Counted from the first letter of the stretch, positions 1 to 11,773 are shown. The stretch: DNA of 45,293 nt from Acidobacteriota bacterium (GCA_022072205.1 JAJVID010000050.1:3121-48413), one strand, 5' to 3'. Numbers and translations are program-made. Notes: generated from the letters alone by a model not told the origin.

Positions 1-1155
1 GTCAAGATTCTGGTTGTGGACGATGAACCTGACTTGGAACTGCTCGTCCGGCAAAAATTTCGCCGGCAGATACGCGAGGGGCAGTTCGAGTTCAGCTTCG
101 CGCATAACGGAGCCGAGGCGCTTGAAGTCTTGCGCGCCGACCGCGAGATCAACGTCGTCTTCACCGACATCAATATGCCCGTGATGGACGGGCTGGCGCT
201 GCTCGCCCACGTCAACGATTTCGATTCGATCATCAAGACCATCGTCGTTTCGGCCTACGGCGACATGGAAAACATCAGGGCCGCGATGAACCGGGGCGCT
301 TACGATTTCCTGACCAAGCCGATAGATTTCAACGACCTCGAACTGACGATCAACAAAACCGTCCAGCGCGTGCAGGCGTTGAAGCAGGTCGAGGAAGAGC
401 ACGAACAGTTGACGGCCATCCAGCAGGAATTAAACACCGCGACCAGAATTCAGCAGGCGATTCTGCCGCGCGATTTTCCGCCGTTTCCGGGCATCGCCGA
501 ATTCGACCTGTACGCCGAAATGATCCCGGCGCGCGAAGTCGGCGGCGATTTCTACGATTTCTTTTTGCTGGACGAAGAGCGGCTGGGTTTGGTCATCGGC
601 GACGTTTCGGGCAAGGGCGTTCCCGCAGCCATCTTTATGGCCGCCACGCGCACGCTGCTGAAATCGGTAGCGCTAACGGGACTGAGCACGGGCGAATGCC
701 TGACGCAGGTCAACCAGTTGCTCTCGGTCGAAAACACATCCTGCATGTTCGTGACGCTCTTTTATGGAATCATGAACATCCGCACGGGCGAGCTTGAATA
801 CAGCAACGCCGGGCACAACCCGCCTTTCGTGGTTGCGCGCGACGGCGGGGCCGAGCCGTTGCCGGCGACCGGCGGCATCGTGGCCGGGATCAATGAAAAC
901 ATTTCTTACACGACCGAGAACACGCGCCTGTCGCCTGGCTCCGGTCTTTTCCTGTACACGGACGGAATCACCGAAGCGTTCAACGGCGCCAATCAGATGT
1001 TTTCGGAAGAACGTCTGCAAAAATGTCTGCATCGAGCCAACGGCTCGCCGCCGAAAGAAGTAATCCGAATGGTAGTTGATGAAGTCCGCGAATTCGCCGC
1101 CGGGACGCCGCAGTCCGACGACCTGACGATGCTGGCCGTAAAGCACCTCAAATAA
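1..1155 (+). CDS. Response regulator with SpoIIE/PP2C phosphatase output domain (5' partial)
   Basis: The gene is already open at base 1, so its start lies outside the window. The N-terminal half is a CheY-like receiver. It has the acidic DDE pocket, phosphoacceptor Asp in TDINMP, the switch Ser in SAYGD and Lys in TKP. A short helical linker leads to the IQQAILP motif that opens SpoIIE/RsbU-type PP2C phosphatases. The phosphatase motifs follow in order: [29 protein letters not shown] and DDLTML. By family, phosphorylation of the receiver should control dephosphorylation of a STAS anti-anti-sigma protein. The kinase and STAS partners are the next two genes, which supports this. The complete domain set makes the call strong. 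The upstream sensor kinase is not visible. Confidence 0.93.
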   Translation, partial: VKILVVDDEPDLELLVRQKFRRQIREGQFEFSFAHNGAEALEVLRADREINVVFTDINMPVMDGLALLAHVNDFDSIIKTIVVSAYGDMENIRAAMNRGAYDFLTKPIDFNDLELTINKTVQRVQALKQVEEEHEQLTAIQQELNTATRIQQAILPRDFPPFPGIAEFDLYAEMIPAREVGGDFYDFFLLDEERLGLVIGDVSGKGVPAAIFMAATRTLLKSVALTGLSTGECLTQVNQLLSVENTSCMFVTLFYGIMNIRTGELEYSNAGHNPPFVVARDGGAEPLPATGGIVAGINENISYTTENTRLSPGSGLFLYTDGITEAFNGANQMFSEERLQKCLHRANGSPPKEVIRMVVDEVREFAAGTPQSDDLTMLAVKHLK

Positions 1156-1171
1156 GAACGGAGTAGTCGAG

Positions 1172-1588
1172 ATGACTGATCCGAAAACTCTCGCGGTTGC
1201 GATCAGGAACGATCTTTCCGAAATCGAAAGGCTCGCGCACATTGTGAATGACTTTGTGTCGTGCAATCATCTGCCATCGCGGGTGGCGTTCGATCTCAAC
1301 CTGGCGCTGGATGAAATTCTGACCAACGTGATCTCTTACGGCTACGATGGCGGCGAGCATTTGATCAATATTCGCGGCCACGTGGCGGGCGGCGCTGTCA
1401 CCATTGAGGTCGAGGATGACGGGCGGCCTTTCGATCCGCTGGCCGCGCCGGAGCCGGATTTGACCGCGACGCTCGATGAACGTCCCATCGGCGGTCTGGG
1501 CATTCATCTCGTCCGAAAGCTTACCGATCGGCAGGAATATCGCAGACACGAAGGAAAGAACCTTCTGATTTTGAAGAAGAATGCGTAA
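1172..1588 (+). CDS. RsbW/SpoIIAB-like anti-sigma serine kinase (HATPase)
   Basis: This 138-residue single-domain GHKL ATPase has the size of an RsbW/SpoIIAB anti-sigma factor. The N box is visible in [15 protein letters not shown], the G1 region in [11 protein letters not shown] and the G2 region in [13 protein letters not shown]. Such proteins bind a sigma factor or other target, or else phosphorylate a STAS partner on Ser. A GGAG lies 8 nt before the ATG. The gene follows the phosphatase by 16 nt, and its end overlaps the extended frame of the STAS gene, so co-expression is likely. No sigma factor gene is next to it, so the final target cannot be read from the sequence. Confidence 0.88.
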   Translation: MTDPKTLAVAIRNDLSEIERLAHIVNDFVSCNHLPSRVAFDLNLALDEILTNVISYGYDGGEHLINIRGHVAGGAVTIEVEDDGRPFDPLAAPEPDLTATLDERPIGGLGIHLVRKLTDRQEYRRHEGKNLLILKKNA

Positions 1589-1601
1589 GGAGAATATGAC
1601 C

Positions 1602-1937
1602 ATGGAATTCATGGAAGAGAGACATGAAGCTATCGTGATTGTCGGCCTTCGCGGTCGTATGGATTCCAACACCGCTCGCCTGGTCGAGGAAAAACTGCTC
1701 GGACTGATTGACGCGGGCGACAGCCGCATGGTGGTTGATTGCGCCGGGCTGGATTACATCAGCAGCGCCGGACTGCGCGTTCTGCTGATGGCCGCCAAGC
1801 GCATGACTCAGACCAAGGGCAAGCTCGTGCTGGCCGCGCTCAACGACGACGTTAAACAGGTCTTCGATCTGACCGGCTTCTCCTCGATCTTTCAAATTTA
1901 CGGATCGAGGGAAGACGCCATCAGCGCGCAGCAGTGA
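1602..1937 (+). CDS. STAS-domain anti-sigma factor antagonist (RsbV-like)
   Basis: The product is a single STAS domain of about 111 residues. The phosphorylatable Ser lies in the signature [11 protein letters not shown]. It should be the substrate shared by the upstream kinase, which phosphorylates and inactivates it, and the PP2C phosphatase, which reactivates it. Three ATGs are possible, at 1581, 1596 and 1602. AAGGAG at 1587-1592 gives 9 nt spacing to 1602 but only 3 nt to 1596, so 1602 is chosen; the difference is two residues. With genes one and two it makes a complete partner-switching module in transcription order phosphatase, kinase, antagonist. Confidence 0.88.
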   Translation: MEFMEERHEAIVIVGLRGRMDSNTARLVEEKLLGLIDAGDSRMVVDCAGLDYISSAGLRVLLMAAKRMTQTKGKLVLAALNDDVKQVFDLTGFSSIFQIYGSREDAISAQQ

Positions 1938-1954
1938 CGAGCAAAGAGAATAAA

Positions 1955-2554
1955 ATGCGCTACACCATCTTCGACACTCCGGGAATAAGCGCTCTGCTGC
2001 GCGGCCTGTTTCTTTCGTGCCTGAAAGTTTTCGGGTGGCGGGTGGAAGGCCGATTGCCCGATGTCAAAAAGATAGTCGTGATCGCCGCGCCCCACACTTC
2101 CAACTGGGATTTGCCGATTTTACTTGGCGCGGCTTTCGCGTTGAAGATCAAGGCGCGCTGGCTGGGCAAACACACGCTGTTCCGAGGACCCCTTGGCGGG
2201 ATGTTCCGATGGATGGGCGGCATTCCGGTCAATCGTTCGTCATCCCACAACATGGTGTCGCAGGTGGTCGAGATGTTCCGCGATAGCCGGGAACTGATAC
2301 TGGCCATTCCGCCGGAAGGCACGCGCAGTAAGGTCAGCCACTGGAAGACAGGCTTTTATTACATCGCCGCGGGCGCGGAGACGCCGATAGTAATGGGATT
2401 CATTGATTACAGGCGCAAGGCGGCGGGACTGGGGCCGACGCTTCATCCCAAGGGGGACATCGAAGCGGACATGGAAATCATTCGTAATTTTTACGTCAAC
2501 GTGACCGGCAAGTATCCCGACAAAGCCGGCCTGCCAACGCTTGCGCCGAAGTAG
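1955..2554 (+). CDS. Lysophospholipid acyltransferase family protein (PlsC-like)
   Basis: This 199-residue protein carries the acyltransferase HX4D motif as HTSNWD and the acceptor-binding PEGTRS motif near residue 120. It also has the intermediate GGIPVNR block. These define the PlsC/LPLAT superfamily, which transfers acyl groups to lysophosphatidate or related glycerolipids at the inner membrane. An N-terminal hydrophobic stretch (ISALLRGLFLSCLKVFGW) may anchor it. A GTG at 1934 would give a longer form overlapping the STAS gene. The ATG at 1955 is preceded by AAAGAG and is preferred. Its substrate is not certain, and a short family member of this kind may not be the housekeeping PlsC. Confidence 0.85.
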   Translation: MRYTIFDTPGISALLRGLFLSCLKVFGWRVEGRLPDVKKIVVIAAPHTSNWDLPILLGAAFALKIKARWLGKHTLFRGPLGGMFRWMGGIPVNRSSSHNMVSQVVEMFRDSRELILAIPPEGTRSKVSHWKTGFYYIAAGAETPIVMGFIDYRRKAAGLGPTLHPKGDIEADMEIIRNFYVNVTGKYPDKAGLPTLAPK

Positions 2555-2572
2555 CGTGATCAGGAGGAGTTT

Positions 2573-3481
2573 GTGCCCCCGTCTGAAGTCAGCAACAAAG
2601 ACCACTTCAAAGAAAAAGAGCGATCCATTCTCACCGGCTTTCTGCTCGGAGCGGTCGCGCTGGCTCCGGATATCGTCGCGGTGATCCTGGCCAACTCGGT
2701 CATGCTGCTCTCCGACCTGCTGAAGTCAGGCAGCGAGACCGTGGCGACATTCCTCTCCTGGCTGGCCGTGCGAAAAGTGCGGCAGGGCCGAACATTCGAT
2801 TACAACTACGGTCAGGGCAAACTCGAAAACATCTCAAGCCTGGCGGTCGCGGGCGCGATGATCCTGTCGTGGCTGATCGTCACTTACAGCGCCATCGAAC
2901 GATTCCGGCGTCCGACGCCGATTGGCAGCATCGGCCTGGCGCTCTTCGTCACCAGCGGAGCGGGAATCCTGAACCTGTGGATGTGGCGAAAGAATCTTTC
3001 GCTCGCTCGCGCCGAACCTTCGCCAATCATCGAATCGCAATGGCGGCTTTACCGCGCAAAATCGGTCGCCAATATCTGCGTTATTTCATCACTGATCTTA
3101 AGCTTCGCTTTCCGCGAACACTCCTGGGCCGCGTACATTGACCCGGCGGGGGCGTTGATCATCTCCGGCTTCCTGCTGCTGTCGGCTTATCGCGTCGTCA
3201 CCGATTCAATATACGACCTGCTTGATCGGACGCTGGATGAATCGCTGCAACTGGTCATCCTCGGCGAACTCGCGGCGTTCTTCGACGATTACGTCGCGCT
3301 GCACGGCATCCGCTCGCGCCGATCCGGCAGCAACGTCTACATCGAAATCTTCATGGAGTTCGACAGCGAGAAGCGAATGTCCGAGGTGCAGGAACTGATC
3401 AACCGGATGAGAGAGAGTCTGGAGCGGAAGATAAAATCCAGTCAGGTCGTGATCGCTCCGGCTACGGGGCCGGTGGCCTAA
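2573..3481 (+). CDS. Cation diffusion facilitator (CDF) family transporter
   Basis: The 302-residue product has about six predicted transmembrane segments and a short cytoplasmic C-terminal domain, as in CDF metal/proton antiporters. The TM2 region reads [14 protein letters not shown], matching the family pattern with Asp and the following Ser/Gly. [10 protein letters not shown] replaces the usual YPYGYGRAE loop, and a DPAGALIIS segment fits TM5. The start is GTG at 2573 behind a strong AGGAGG. Typical substrates are Zn, Mn or Fe, but the residues seen do not settle the metal, and some binding positions differ from ZitB/YiiP types. It follows the acyltransferase by 18 nt. Confidence 0.82.
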   Translation: MPPSEVSNKDHFKEKERSILTGFLLGAVALAPDIVAVILANSVMLLSDLLKSGSETVATFLSWLAVRKVRQGRTFDYNYGQGKLENISSLAVAGAMILSWLIVTYSAIERFRRPTPIGSIGLALFVTSGAGILNLWMWRKNLSLARAEPSPIIESQWRLYRAKSVANICVISSLILSFAFREHSWAAYIDPAGALIISGFLLLSAYRVVTDSIYDLLDRTLDESLQLVILGELAAFFDDYVALHGIRSRRSGSNVYIEIFMEFDSEKRMSEVQELINRMRESLERKIKSSQVVIAPATGPVA

Positions 3482-3497
3482 ACAAAGCGCTCAGCAT

Positions 3498-3592
3498 TAC
3501 CCATTGCCGATTCCACATTGCTCATTGGTAAGCAGTAGGAGCGAGACGAATCGCCTGCTTCCAAATGAGCAATGTGGAATCGGTAATGGGTA
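3498..3592. repeat. 38-bp imperfect inverted repeat
   Basis: Arms 3498-3535 and 3555-3592 are complementary at 35 of 38 positions and flank a 19-nt loop. The element lies between the CDF gene and the first patatin gene, ending 13 nt before the patatin ATG. The left arm contains the phrase CCGATTCCACATTGCTCATT, which returns inverted in the right arm. There is no T-tract, so a simple terminator is not obvious. It resembles the other snap-back spacers in this window. Confidence 0.85.
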
Positions 3593-3605
3593 CTGCGAAA
3601 CAGTT

Positions 3606-4484
3606 ATGAACCCCACGAAAATAACCCCATCCGCGCGGCCAAAACTTGCCGTCGTCATCGGCGCCATCGGCGTGCGAGCCATCGCCGCCATCCCGCTTTT
3701 TGAATTACTGGACGAGGCGCGGATCGAAGCCGACCTGTTGATCGGCTCAAGCGGCGGCGCGTTGATGGCCGCGATGCGTGGCGCGGATTACAGCCCGGCG
3801 GAGATGCGGAAGCTTGTCGAAGGGATGCGCCGCGAAAAACTCTATTCGCAGGTTGATTACCGCACGCTGCTCGGCTTCGCGCACCCGAAGCTGGCAAAGC
3901 CGGGAATCGGATCGGCGTTGAAGAAATCGGACAGGCAGCATGAGCTTTACCGCCGCATCTTCGGCGAACGCCGTCTTGAAGATTTGCGGCCAACGACGCT
4001 GCTGCAATCCGCCGACTGCATCGTCGGCGAAGGAGTCATGCTGGGCGCGGGGCCGCTGGCCGACGCTGTTTACGCCGCGAGCGCGATGGCGCCCGATTTC
4101 CCGCCGATTCAATTCGACGGACGCTGGCTGGTGGATGGGGCGTACATCTCCCCCGTGCCCATCCTTGAAGCTGTCAAACGGCAGGCCGATGTAATCATCG
4201 CGCTGTTTTACGACGAAGAGCCGAAGCCGCATCCAGAAGACCTGCTCGAATCGAACTTCAACATTCTCGCGGCCTATTTCAGCCGCCTGATCAAAGATCA
4301 AACCATTCTCTCGATTGAACTGCACCACCACGAGATCATTCTCGTGCCGATCCGATTCGACCGCTATGTCGGCCCGTGGGAACTAGGCGCGATACCGGAG
4401 ATTCTGCAAGCCGGTGACAAAGCGGTCGCGCGCAAGCGAGACGAGATTCTGGATGTGGTCGCGAATTCCACTCAACAGATATGA
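3606..4484 (+). CDS. Patatin-like phospholipase, first of two paralogues
   Basis: This is a patatin-family acyl hydrolase of 292 residues. The nucleophile elbow is GSSGG (Gly-x-Ser-x-Gly) and the second dyad residue is Asp in LVDGAY, an Asp-Gly-Ala motif. The glycine-rich oxyanion loop near the N-terminus reads GAIGVRA rather than the usual GGGGARG. The frame is open from 3504, but those extra residues would be encoded by the inverted repeat, so ATG 3606 is chosen. The stop overlaps the ATG of the next patatin gene (ATGA at 4481-4484), giving translational coupling. No signal peptide is evident, so a cytoplasmic or peripheral membrane location is likely. The lipid substrate is unknown. Confidence 0.86.
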   Translation: MNPTKITPSARPKLAVVIGAIGVRAIAAIPLFELLDEARIEADLLIGSSGGALMAAMRGADYSPAEMRKLVEGMRREKLYSQVDYRTLLGFAHPKLAKPGIGSALKKSDRQHELYRRIFGERRLEDLRPTTLLQSADCIVGEGVMLGAGPLADAVYAASAMAPDFPPIQFDGRWLVDGAYISPVPILEAVKRQADVIIALFYDEEPKPHPEDLLESNFNILAAYFSRLIKDQTILSIELHHHEIILVPIRFDRYVGPWELGAIPEILQAGDKAVARKRDEILDVVANSTQQI

Positions 4485-5350
4485 CTGACAGCGCGGCAAA
4501 ACAACCCACCATCGCGGTGATCACAGGCTCAGGCGGCATCAAGACCTTCGCCGCAATGGCCCTGTTTGAATTTCTGGATGAGGCGAGCATCAAGCCCGAC
4601 CTGCTGATCGGATGCAGCGGCGGCGCGATTATGGCCGCGCTGCGCGCCACCGGTTACACCCCGGCGCAGATGTACGATCTGATCCCGAAGCTTCTGAAGC
4701 GCGAGTTGTTTTCAAAGATTGATTACCGCGTGCTGCTCGGTATCCCGCGTCTGCCGTTCGGAAAATTCGACTTCTCCTGCGGCATCATCAAGCCGGAACG
4801 CCTGCGCGCGATTTATCGCCAACTGTTCGGCGACACGCGATTGGAAGAATTGATGACGCCAACGCTGCTGCAAGTGACCGACTTCCACACCGGCGAAAGT
4901 TTTTCGCTGGATCACGGGCTGCTGGCCGACGCTGTCTATGCTTCCGGCGCGTCTTATCCCGCGCTGCCGCCGCTTCAGATTGACGGGCGATGGCTGGTTG
5001 ATGGCGGCTTCTCTTCCCCTGTGCCGATGCTCGAAGCGATCAAGCGGAACATTGACGTGATCATCGCGCTGTCAATCGAAACCAGGCTCGACGCCGAACC
5101 GAAGAGCTTCTCCGACATGTTCAACTACGGCCAGAGCCTCTGCGCGAATCAGTTGATCAAAAACCAGATGGCGACGGCCATCAGCCTGCATCATTACGAG
5201 ATTGTGCAGGTCAATGTCCGATTCAACCGCCCGGTCGAATTCTGGGACATCGAAGCCGTCCCGTTCGTGTTGGAGACTGGACGAAAAGCCGTCGAGGCGA
5301 AGAAGGAAGAGATACTTTCGGCAATCAACAATTTCCCCGGTGTTTTTTGA
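4481..5350 (+). CDS. Patatin-like phospholipase, second of two paralogues
   Basis: This 289-residue paralogue of the preceding gene has nucleophile elbow GCSGG and Asp in LVDGGF (Asp-Gly-Gly). The oxyanion loop is GSGGIKT, again unlike the canonical GGGxRG. Blocks shared with the first copy include [12 protein letters not shown] and LLGxP/H, so a local gene duplication followed by divergence is likely. The two starts are fused by a 4-nt overlap. Products may work as a pair or heteromer, which is inference. No toxin, cyclase or secretion gene is adjacent, so a CapV-like defence role is not supported. Confidence 0.86.
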   Translation: MTDSAAKQPTIAVITGSGGIKTFAAMALFEFLDEASIKPDLLIGCSGGAIMAALRATGYTPAQMYDLIPKLLKRELFSKIDYRVLLGIPRLPFGKFDFSCGIIKPERLRAIYRQLFGDTRLEELMTPTLLQVTDFHTGESFSLDHGLLADAVYASGASYPALPPLQIDGRWLVDGGFSSPVPMLEAIKRNIDVIIALSIETRLDAEPKSFSDMFNYGQSLCANQLIKNQMATAISLHHYEIVQVNVRFNRPVEFWDIEAVPFVLETGRKAVEAKKEEILSAINNFPGVF

Positions 5351-5364
5351 GCCGCGCTTGTGAA

Positions 5365-5482
5365 CCAAAACCTACGACCGACCGCCCAAAACCTATGTTT
5401 GTTTTTTTCTTCAAGTCATCAATTGAGCGATTGATCGGGAAGAAAATTTATAGGCTTTGGGAGGTAGGTGTTGGGTTTTAGG
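5365..5482. repeat. Long imperfect palindrome upstream of the efflux operon
   Basis: The outer arms are 5365-5396 (rich in CCAAAACCTA) and 5450-5482 (TAGGCTTTGGGAGGTAGG and so on), complementary at roughly three quarters of positions. An inner stem of TTTTCTTC and GAAGAAAA continues towards the centre, so much of the 162-nt spacer could fold as one hairpin. It separates the patatin pair from the TolC gene and may end the upstream transcript. A promoter for the efflux operon should also lie here, but I see no convincing -35/-10 pair. Confidence 0.65.
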
Positions 5483-5512
5483 TGAGAAGGACGTTATTCC
5501 CGAGGTGATCAT

Positions 5513-6862
<1,350 letters not shown>

Positions 6863-6876
6863 AACGACAGAGTCTT

Positions 6877-6977
6877 CCCTGGACGCGCATCGCTTCCAGC
6901 GCGCTATTGGCAAGAGGCCGATTGGAAGGAAATTGGCCATTAGCCGAGAGCACGCTGGAAGTGATGCGCATCCAGGG
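6877..6977. repeat. Inverted repeat between efflux channel and adaptor genes
   Basis: Arms 6877-6901 and 6953-6977 match at 23 of 25 positions (CCCTGGACGCGCATCGCTTC against its complement). Weaker complementarity continues about 20 nt inward, so nearly the whole 134-nt spacer can snap back. It sits inside an otherwise obvious operon and ends 20 nt before the adaptor ATG, leaving the GAGGAG ribosome site free. Confidence 0.8.
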
Positions 6978-6996
6978 ATTTGGCGAGGAGTGAAAT

Positions 6997-8193
6997 ATGA
7001 AGATCAATGGATGGCTGATTGTCGCGTGCGCCGTCTGCGCAATTTCAAACGCGGGTTGCCGCAAGGTCGAATCTTACGAGAAGCCGCTGACGCCGGTGCG
7101 AACGCAGGCCGTCGAACAGCAATACGCCACAGGCGGCGCGGCGCGCTATTCCGCAAACATCCAGCCGAGCACGCAACTCGACCTCGCGTTCAAAGCGGGC
7201 GGTTACGTCGAAGAGATTCTCGCGCTGCGCGGACGCACAGCGCAGGAAGGCGATTGGATCGCCAAAGGAACGACGCTCGCTCGCGTTAGCAACAACGATT
7301 TCGCCGCGCGCGTGAAGCAGGCGCGAGCGCAACTGGCCGAAGCGCAGGCCGCGCAGGCGCAAGCCAAATCGCAACTGGCCGAAACGCAAGCCGCGCAGAA
7401 CAACACGAAACGCGAACTCGAACGCGCGACCAGATTGCTCGAAGGCGACAGCATCACCAGGCCCGATTACGAAGCGATCAAGTCGAAATTCGATGTGGGC
7501 CAGGCTCGGCTCGAAACGATCAAAGCTCAGATCACGATGGCGCAGGCCCGCGCGGACGCCGCTCGCGCGCAGGTCGAAGAGGCCGAGAGCGCGCTGTCGG
7601 ATTGCGAATTGAAAGCGCCGATGGACGGATTGCTGTTGAAGCGCGGCATAGAGATCGGTTCGTTCATCACGCCCGGCGCGCCCGCATTCACGCTGGCCGA
7701 CACTTCATCGGTCAAGGCCGTCTTCGGCGTGCCCGACGTGGCCGCGCCCGGATTGAAGATCGGCGGTTTTCTGACCGTGACGACCGAAGCCGCGCCCGGC
7801 GTGCAGTTTCGCGGCCAACTCTCGCGCGTCTCGCCGTCAGCCGATCCGAAGACGCGCACATTCGACGTCGAGGTCGCGGTCGCAAATCCGCGACGGCGAT
7901 TGAAGCCGGGCATGGTGGTTTCGCTCGAAGTCGCCGGAGACAGGCAATCCGCGCCGGTCACGGTCGTTCCGCTGGCCGCGCTGTTGCAAGTCAAAGAGAA
8001 AGATTCAGGCTACGCCGTCTACGTCGTCACCGAACAAGACGGCAAACAGATCGCCCGATTGCGCCACGTCCAGACAGGCGCCACGCTGGGCAATTCAATC
8101 GCCGTCACGAGCGGAGTCAGCGCAGGCGAACAGGTGATCGTCTCCGGCGCGACGCTGGTCAGCGACGGCGAACAGGTTCGTGTGATCCCCTAA
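6997..8193 (+). CDS. RND efflux periplasmic adaptor (MFP), probable lipoprotein
   Basis: This 398-residue membrane fusion protein begins with a lipoprotein signal ending in SNAGC (Cys21). The acylated protein should sit on the periplasmic face of the inner membrane. A lipoyl/barrel-sandwich half ([11 protein letters not shown]) is followed by a long Ala/Gln-rich coiled-coil hairpin from about residue 105 to 195. The other lipoyl half ([20 protein letters not shown]) comes next, then beta-barrel and membrane-proximal domains ([26 protein letters not shown]). This is the AcrA/MexA layout. GAGGAG lies just before ATG 6997. The permease starts 5 nt after the stop. Confidence 0.93.
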   Translation: MKINGWLIVACAVCAISNAGCRKVESYEKPLTPVRTQAVEQQYATGGAARYSANIQPSTQLDLAFKAGGYVEEILALRGRTAQEGDWIAKGTTLARVSNNDFAARVKQARAQLAEAQAAQAQAKSQLAETQAAQNNTKRELERATRLLEGDSITRPDYEAIKSKFDVGQARLETIKAQITMAQARADAARAQVEEAESALSDCELKAPMDGLLLKRGIEIGSFITPGAPAFTLADTSSVKAVFGVPDVAAPGLKIGGFLTVTTEAAPGVQFRGQLSRVSPSADPKTRTFDVEVAVANPRRRLKPGMVVSLEVAGDRQSAPVTVVPLAALLQVKEKDSGYAVYVVTEQDGKQIARLRHVQTGATLGNSIAVTSGVSAGEQVIVSGATLVSDGEQVRVIP

Positions 8194-8197
8194 CAAC

Positions 8198-11100
8198 ATG
8201 TCTCACGGAAAAAGCGACGAAGAGATTATCCAGAACACGCGGAACACCGCGCGATTCTTCACCGAAAACCGGCAGATCGGCTGGGTGTTGCTGGCGGTGA
8301 CGCTGCTGATGGGCGTCTACGGTTATTTCAGCATGCCTCAGCGCAAAGACCCCCTGCTGCCGCTGCATTACGTGGTCGCGGTTTGCCCCTGGCCCGGCGC
8401 GGGCGCGGTGAAGATCGAGCGGCAGATCACGCGGCGGATGGAAGAGAAGGTCGCAGAAAATTCCAAAGTTGATCTGATCACCTCGATTGCGCGTAACGGC
8501 GTCACCGTCGTCGAAGTGCGAGTTCACGAAAGCGCCGCTGATTCGGCCAAAGAGTTCGACGACCTGAAAGTCCGCCTCGACAGCATCAAGGATTTGCCCG
8601 ACGGCGCGGGGCCGATCCAATTCTTCAAAGACTTCGGCCAAACCTCCGCGCTGATGCTCACGGTCTCAAGCCCCAAAGTCAGCCCGGTCGAAATCTCGCT
8701 GCGCGCTTCGGCGATCAAACAGGCGATTGAACAAACGCGCGCGAAGGCCGCGGCCAGCGGCGGCCAGCGGTTGTCGCTCGTCATCAACTTCCCTCAGCAA
8801 GTCAACACGCAGATGGCCGCGCGATTGAGCGAGAGGATGGCGCAATCGGCTGTTGATCGCAGGCTGGTCAACGACGTCCGCCAAATCAGCGGAAACGGCT
8901 TCGCCGGCTTCGACGCTTCGGCGCCGAGCGGCGATCAATCGCTGGCTCAATTCGCCGAAAGTTTCTACGACGAGCGCGCCGGAGATTTGCATCCCGACGT
9001 CTGGCGGCCAGTCGTGATCGCCGATCCAGCCAACATCGAAGTGAAGCTCCAGACCGTCGCGGGCGAAAAATACAGCTTCCGCGAGATGGACGATTTCACC
9101 GAGTTGATCAAGCGCACGCTGCAAAACGTGCCGCAGGTTTCAAAAGTCACGCGGTCAGGGACGCTCGACGAACGTGTCGTGCTCGAATACTCGCAGCAGC
9201 GATTGGCGGCGCTCGGCACGCCGCCTTCGCTCATCAGCCAGGCGCTCGGAGCGCGCAACATCTCGCTGCCCGGCGGCGCGATGGAGATCGAGGGCCGCAA
9301 CCTGGCGATTGATCCGTCGGGCGAATTCAAAAGCGAGCGGGAGATCGGCGACGTGCTGATCACCACGTCATCCACCGGCACGCCGGTTTATCTGCGCGAC
9401 GTTGTTGACATCCATCGCGGCTACGAAAGCCCTGCGCGCTTTCTGAACTTCTTCACCGCGCGTGACGCCGCAGGCCAGTGGCGGCGGACGCGCGCCGTCA
9501 CGCTGTCCGTCAACATGCGCGACGGCGAAAAGATCGGCGAGTTCGGCGAAGCGGTTGACGCCGCGCTCGCCACGATCAAACAACGATTGCCCGATGATTT
9601 GATCTTCGCGCGCGCTTCCGATCAGCCGCAGCAGGTGCGCGAAAACACCACGCTGTTTATGCGCAGCCTGATGGAAGCCGTCGCGCTGGTCGTGCTGGTG
9701 GCGTTGATCGGATTTTGGGAATGGCGTTCGGCGCTGCTGATTGCGGCCTCGATTCCGCTGACGCTGGCGATGAGCTTCGGCTTGATGAGCGCGCTCGGCA
9801 TTGATTTGCAGCAGGTTTCGATTTCGTCGCTGATCCTCGCGCTGGGCCTGCTGGTTGACGATCCGGTGGTGGCGGGCGACGCGATCAAACGCGAGCTTGC
9901 GGCCGGACAACCGCCGAAGATCGCTTCGTGGCTGGGGCCGACGCGGCTCTCGACCGCGATTCTGTTTGCGACGTTGACAAACATCGTCGCCTATCTGCCG
10001 TTCCTGATGCTGACGGGCGACATGGGAAAATTCCTTTTCACGATGCCGGTGGTATTGACCATCACGCTGGTCACTTCGCGCTGGGTGACGCTGACGTTCA
10101 TTCCGATGCTCGGCTATTACCTGCTTCGCGCGGGCAAAAAATCTGAGCCAACGATTGAAGAGCGGCGCGCGCGCGGCTTCTCGGGTTTTTATTACAGGCT
10201 CGGCGGATTCGCGATTGATCATCGTTGGCGCGTGATAGCCGCCTCGCTGCTGTTTCTCGCTGGCGGCTTGTTCCTTTTCACGAAACTCAAGACGCAGATA
10301 TTTCCGACTGACCACTCTTACCTTTCATACCTCGAAGTATGGCTCCCCGAAGACGCTTCGCTTTCGGCGACCAACGAAGCAGCCGAGCGCGCCGAAACCG
10401 TCGTGCGCGAAGTAACCGAAAAATACGGCAAAGAACATCCCGACAAAAACGGCAAGCCGCGCGAGATACTGGAATCGCTGACGAGCTTTGTTGGCGGCAG
10501 CGCGCCGCGATTCTGGATCAACGTCGCGCCGGAGATGATGCAGTTGAATTACGCTCAGGTTGTCATCCGCGTCAAAGACAAACACGACACGCAGCATCTG
10601 GCCGGGCCGTTGCAAAAGGCTCTCTCGGAATCAATCCCCGGAGCGCGCGTTGACATGCGCCAGTTGATGGGCGGCAAGAATGTCGGCATCCCCGTCTCGT
10701 TCCGCATCTCCGGCGTGGAGATCGCCACGCTGCGCGATCTGGCCGAGCAGGTGAAAAACATCATGCGTTCGATTCCGCAAGCCGACCGCATCCGCGACGA
10801 TTGGGGCGCGATGGGCGTGGTGGCGAAATTGCAAATTGATCCGGACCGCGCCGCGATGGCCAACATGTCGAACCTCGATGTTGCGATGTCGTCGGCGAGC
10901 GGGTTGAGCGGGCTGCCTGTGACGACGCTGCGCGAAGGCGAGAAACAGATTCCGGTGCTTGTGCGAATGCGGCGCGATGAGCGTTCGCAGCTTTCCGATC
11001 TGGAAAACCTCTACGTCTATTCGGTCGAGGGGACGCAAAAGGCGCCACTGCGCCAGGTCTCGAACATCGAATATCAAATGGAGCCGGAGAAGCTGTGGCG

Positions 11101-11773
11101 GCGAAATCAATTCCGCACGATCACGGTCTCCTGCTTCCCCGTGCCCGGCGTGCTTGCGTCGCAGGTCTTCGCCGCCGCGCGACCGCAGATTGACGAGTTG
11201 CGAAAGAAGCTGCCGCCCGGTTACCGCATCGAAACCGGCGGCGAACAGGAGGAACAAGGCAAGGGCTTCGGCGAACTCGCCGTCGTGATGATTGTCATCA
11301 TCGGCAGTATTTTTCTCGCGCTGGTACTTCAATTCAGAAACGCGGTCAAGCCGTTGATCGTGTTTGCCGCGATTCCGTTCGGAGTAGTGGGCGCGATCAT
11401 CGCGCTGGCGGTGATGGACACGCCGTTCGGCTTCATGGCTTTTCTGGGCATCGCAAGTTTGATAGGCGTGATCGTCTCGCACATCATCGTGCTCTTCGAT
11501 TTCATCGAGGAGATGCGCGAACGCGGAAAGCCTTTGCGCGAAGCGCTGCTCGACGCCGGGATCGTCCGGCTGCGTCCGGTGATGATCACCGTCGGCGCGA
11601 CCGTCTTCGGCCTGATCCCGCTGGCGATGAACGGCGGGCCGCTGTGGGAGCCGCTCTGTTACGCGCAGATCGGCGGCCTCGTCATCGCCAATTACATCAC
11701 CAAGCTGCTCGTGCCCGCGCTCTACGCCGTCTGCGTGCTGGATTTGAAGATCGTGAAGTGGAAGAGCGAGTAA
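8198..11773 (+). CDS. RND efflux transporter permease (AcrB/HAE-like superfamily)
   Basis: This inner membrane proton-driven exporter has 1191 residues, longer than the roughly 1050 usual for AcrB. TM1 lies near residues 27-45. A first periplasmic porter region follows, then a TM2-TM6 block whose TM4 has the paired Asp of GLLVDDPVV at 554/555. A second porter region follows, then TM8-TM12 ([19 protein letters not shown] onwards). The conserved RLRPVMIT segment is present. The place where AcrB has Lys940 in TM10 reads [11 protein letters not shown], so that lysine is absent. With the TolC and adaptor genes it makes a full tripartite pump. The exported compound is unknown; multidrug export is the default guess. 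Confidence 0.92.
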   Translation: MSHGKSDEEIIQNTRNTARFFTENRQIGWVLLAVTLLMGVYGYFSMPQRKDPLLPLHYVVAVCPWPGAGAVKIERQITRRMEEKVAENSKVDLITSIARNGVTVVEVRVHESAADSAKEFDDLKVRLDSIKDLPDGAGPIQFFKDFGQTSALMLTVSSPKVSPVEISLRASAIKQAIEQTRAKAAASGGQRLSLVINFPQQVNTQMAARLSERMAQSAVDRRLVNDVRQISGNGFAGFDASAPSGDQSLAQFAESFYDERAGDLHPDVWRPVVIADPANIEVKLQTVAGEKYSFREMDDFTELIKRTLQNVPQVSKVTRSGTLDERVVLEYSQQRLAALGTPPSLISQALGARNISLPGGAMEIEGRNLAIDPSGEFKSEREIGDVLITTSSTGTPVYLRDVVDIHRGYESPARFLNFFTARDAAGQWRRTRAVTLSVNMRDGEKIGEFGEAVDAALATIKQRLPDDLIFARASDQPQQVRENTTLFMRSLMEAVALVVLVALIGFWEWRSALLIAASIPLTLAMSFGLMSALGIDLQQVSISSLILALGLLVDDPVVAGDAIKRELAAGQPPKIASWLGPTRLSTAILFATLTNIVAYLPFLMLTGDMGKFLFTMPVVLTITLVTSRWVTLTFIPMLGYYLLRAGKKSEPTIEERRARGFSGFYYRLGGFAIDHRWRVIAASLLFLAGGLFLFTKLKTQIFPTDHSYLSYLEVWLPEDASLSATNEAAERAETVVREVTEKYGKEHPDKNGKPREILESLTSFVGGSAPRFWINVAPEMMQLNYAQVVIRVKDKHDTQHLAGPLQKALSESIPGARVDMRQLMGGKNVGIPVSFRISGVEIATLRDLAEQVKNIMRSIPQADRIRDDWGAMGVVAKLQIDPDRAAMANMSNLDVAMSSASGLSGLPVTTLREGEKQIPVLVRMRRDERSQLSDLENLYVYSVEGTQKAPLRQVSNIEYQMEPEKLWRRNQFRTITVSCFPVPGVLASQVFAAARPQIDELRKKLPPGYRIETGGEQEEQGKGFGELAVVMIVIIGSIFLALVLQFRNAVKPLIVFAAIPFGVVGAIIALAVMDTPFGFMAFLGIASLIGVIVSHIIVLFDFIEEMRERGKPLREALLDAGIVRLRPVMITVGATVFGLIPLAMNGGPLWEPLCYAQIGGLVIANYITKLLVPALYAVCVLDLKIVKWKSE

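Noticed and set aside
3606-5350. Patatin pair as a CapV-like anti-phage effector
   Set aside because: No cyclase, sensor or other defence gene is adjacent, and the neighbours are a transporter and an efflux operon.
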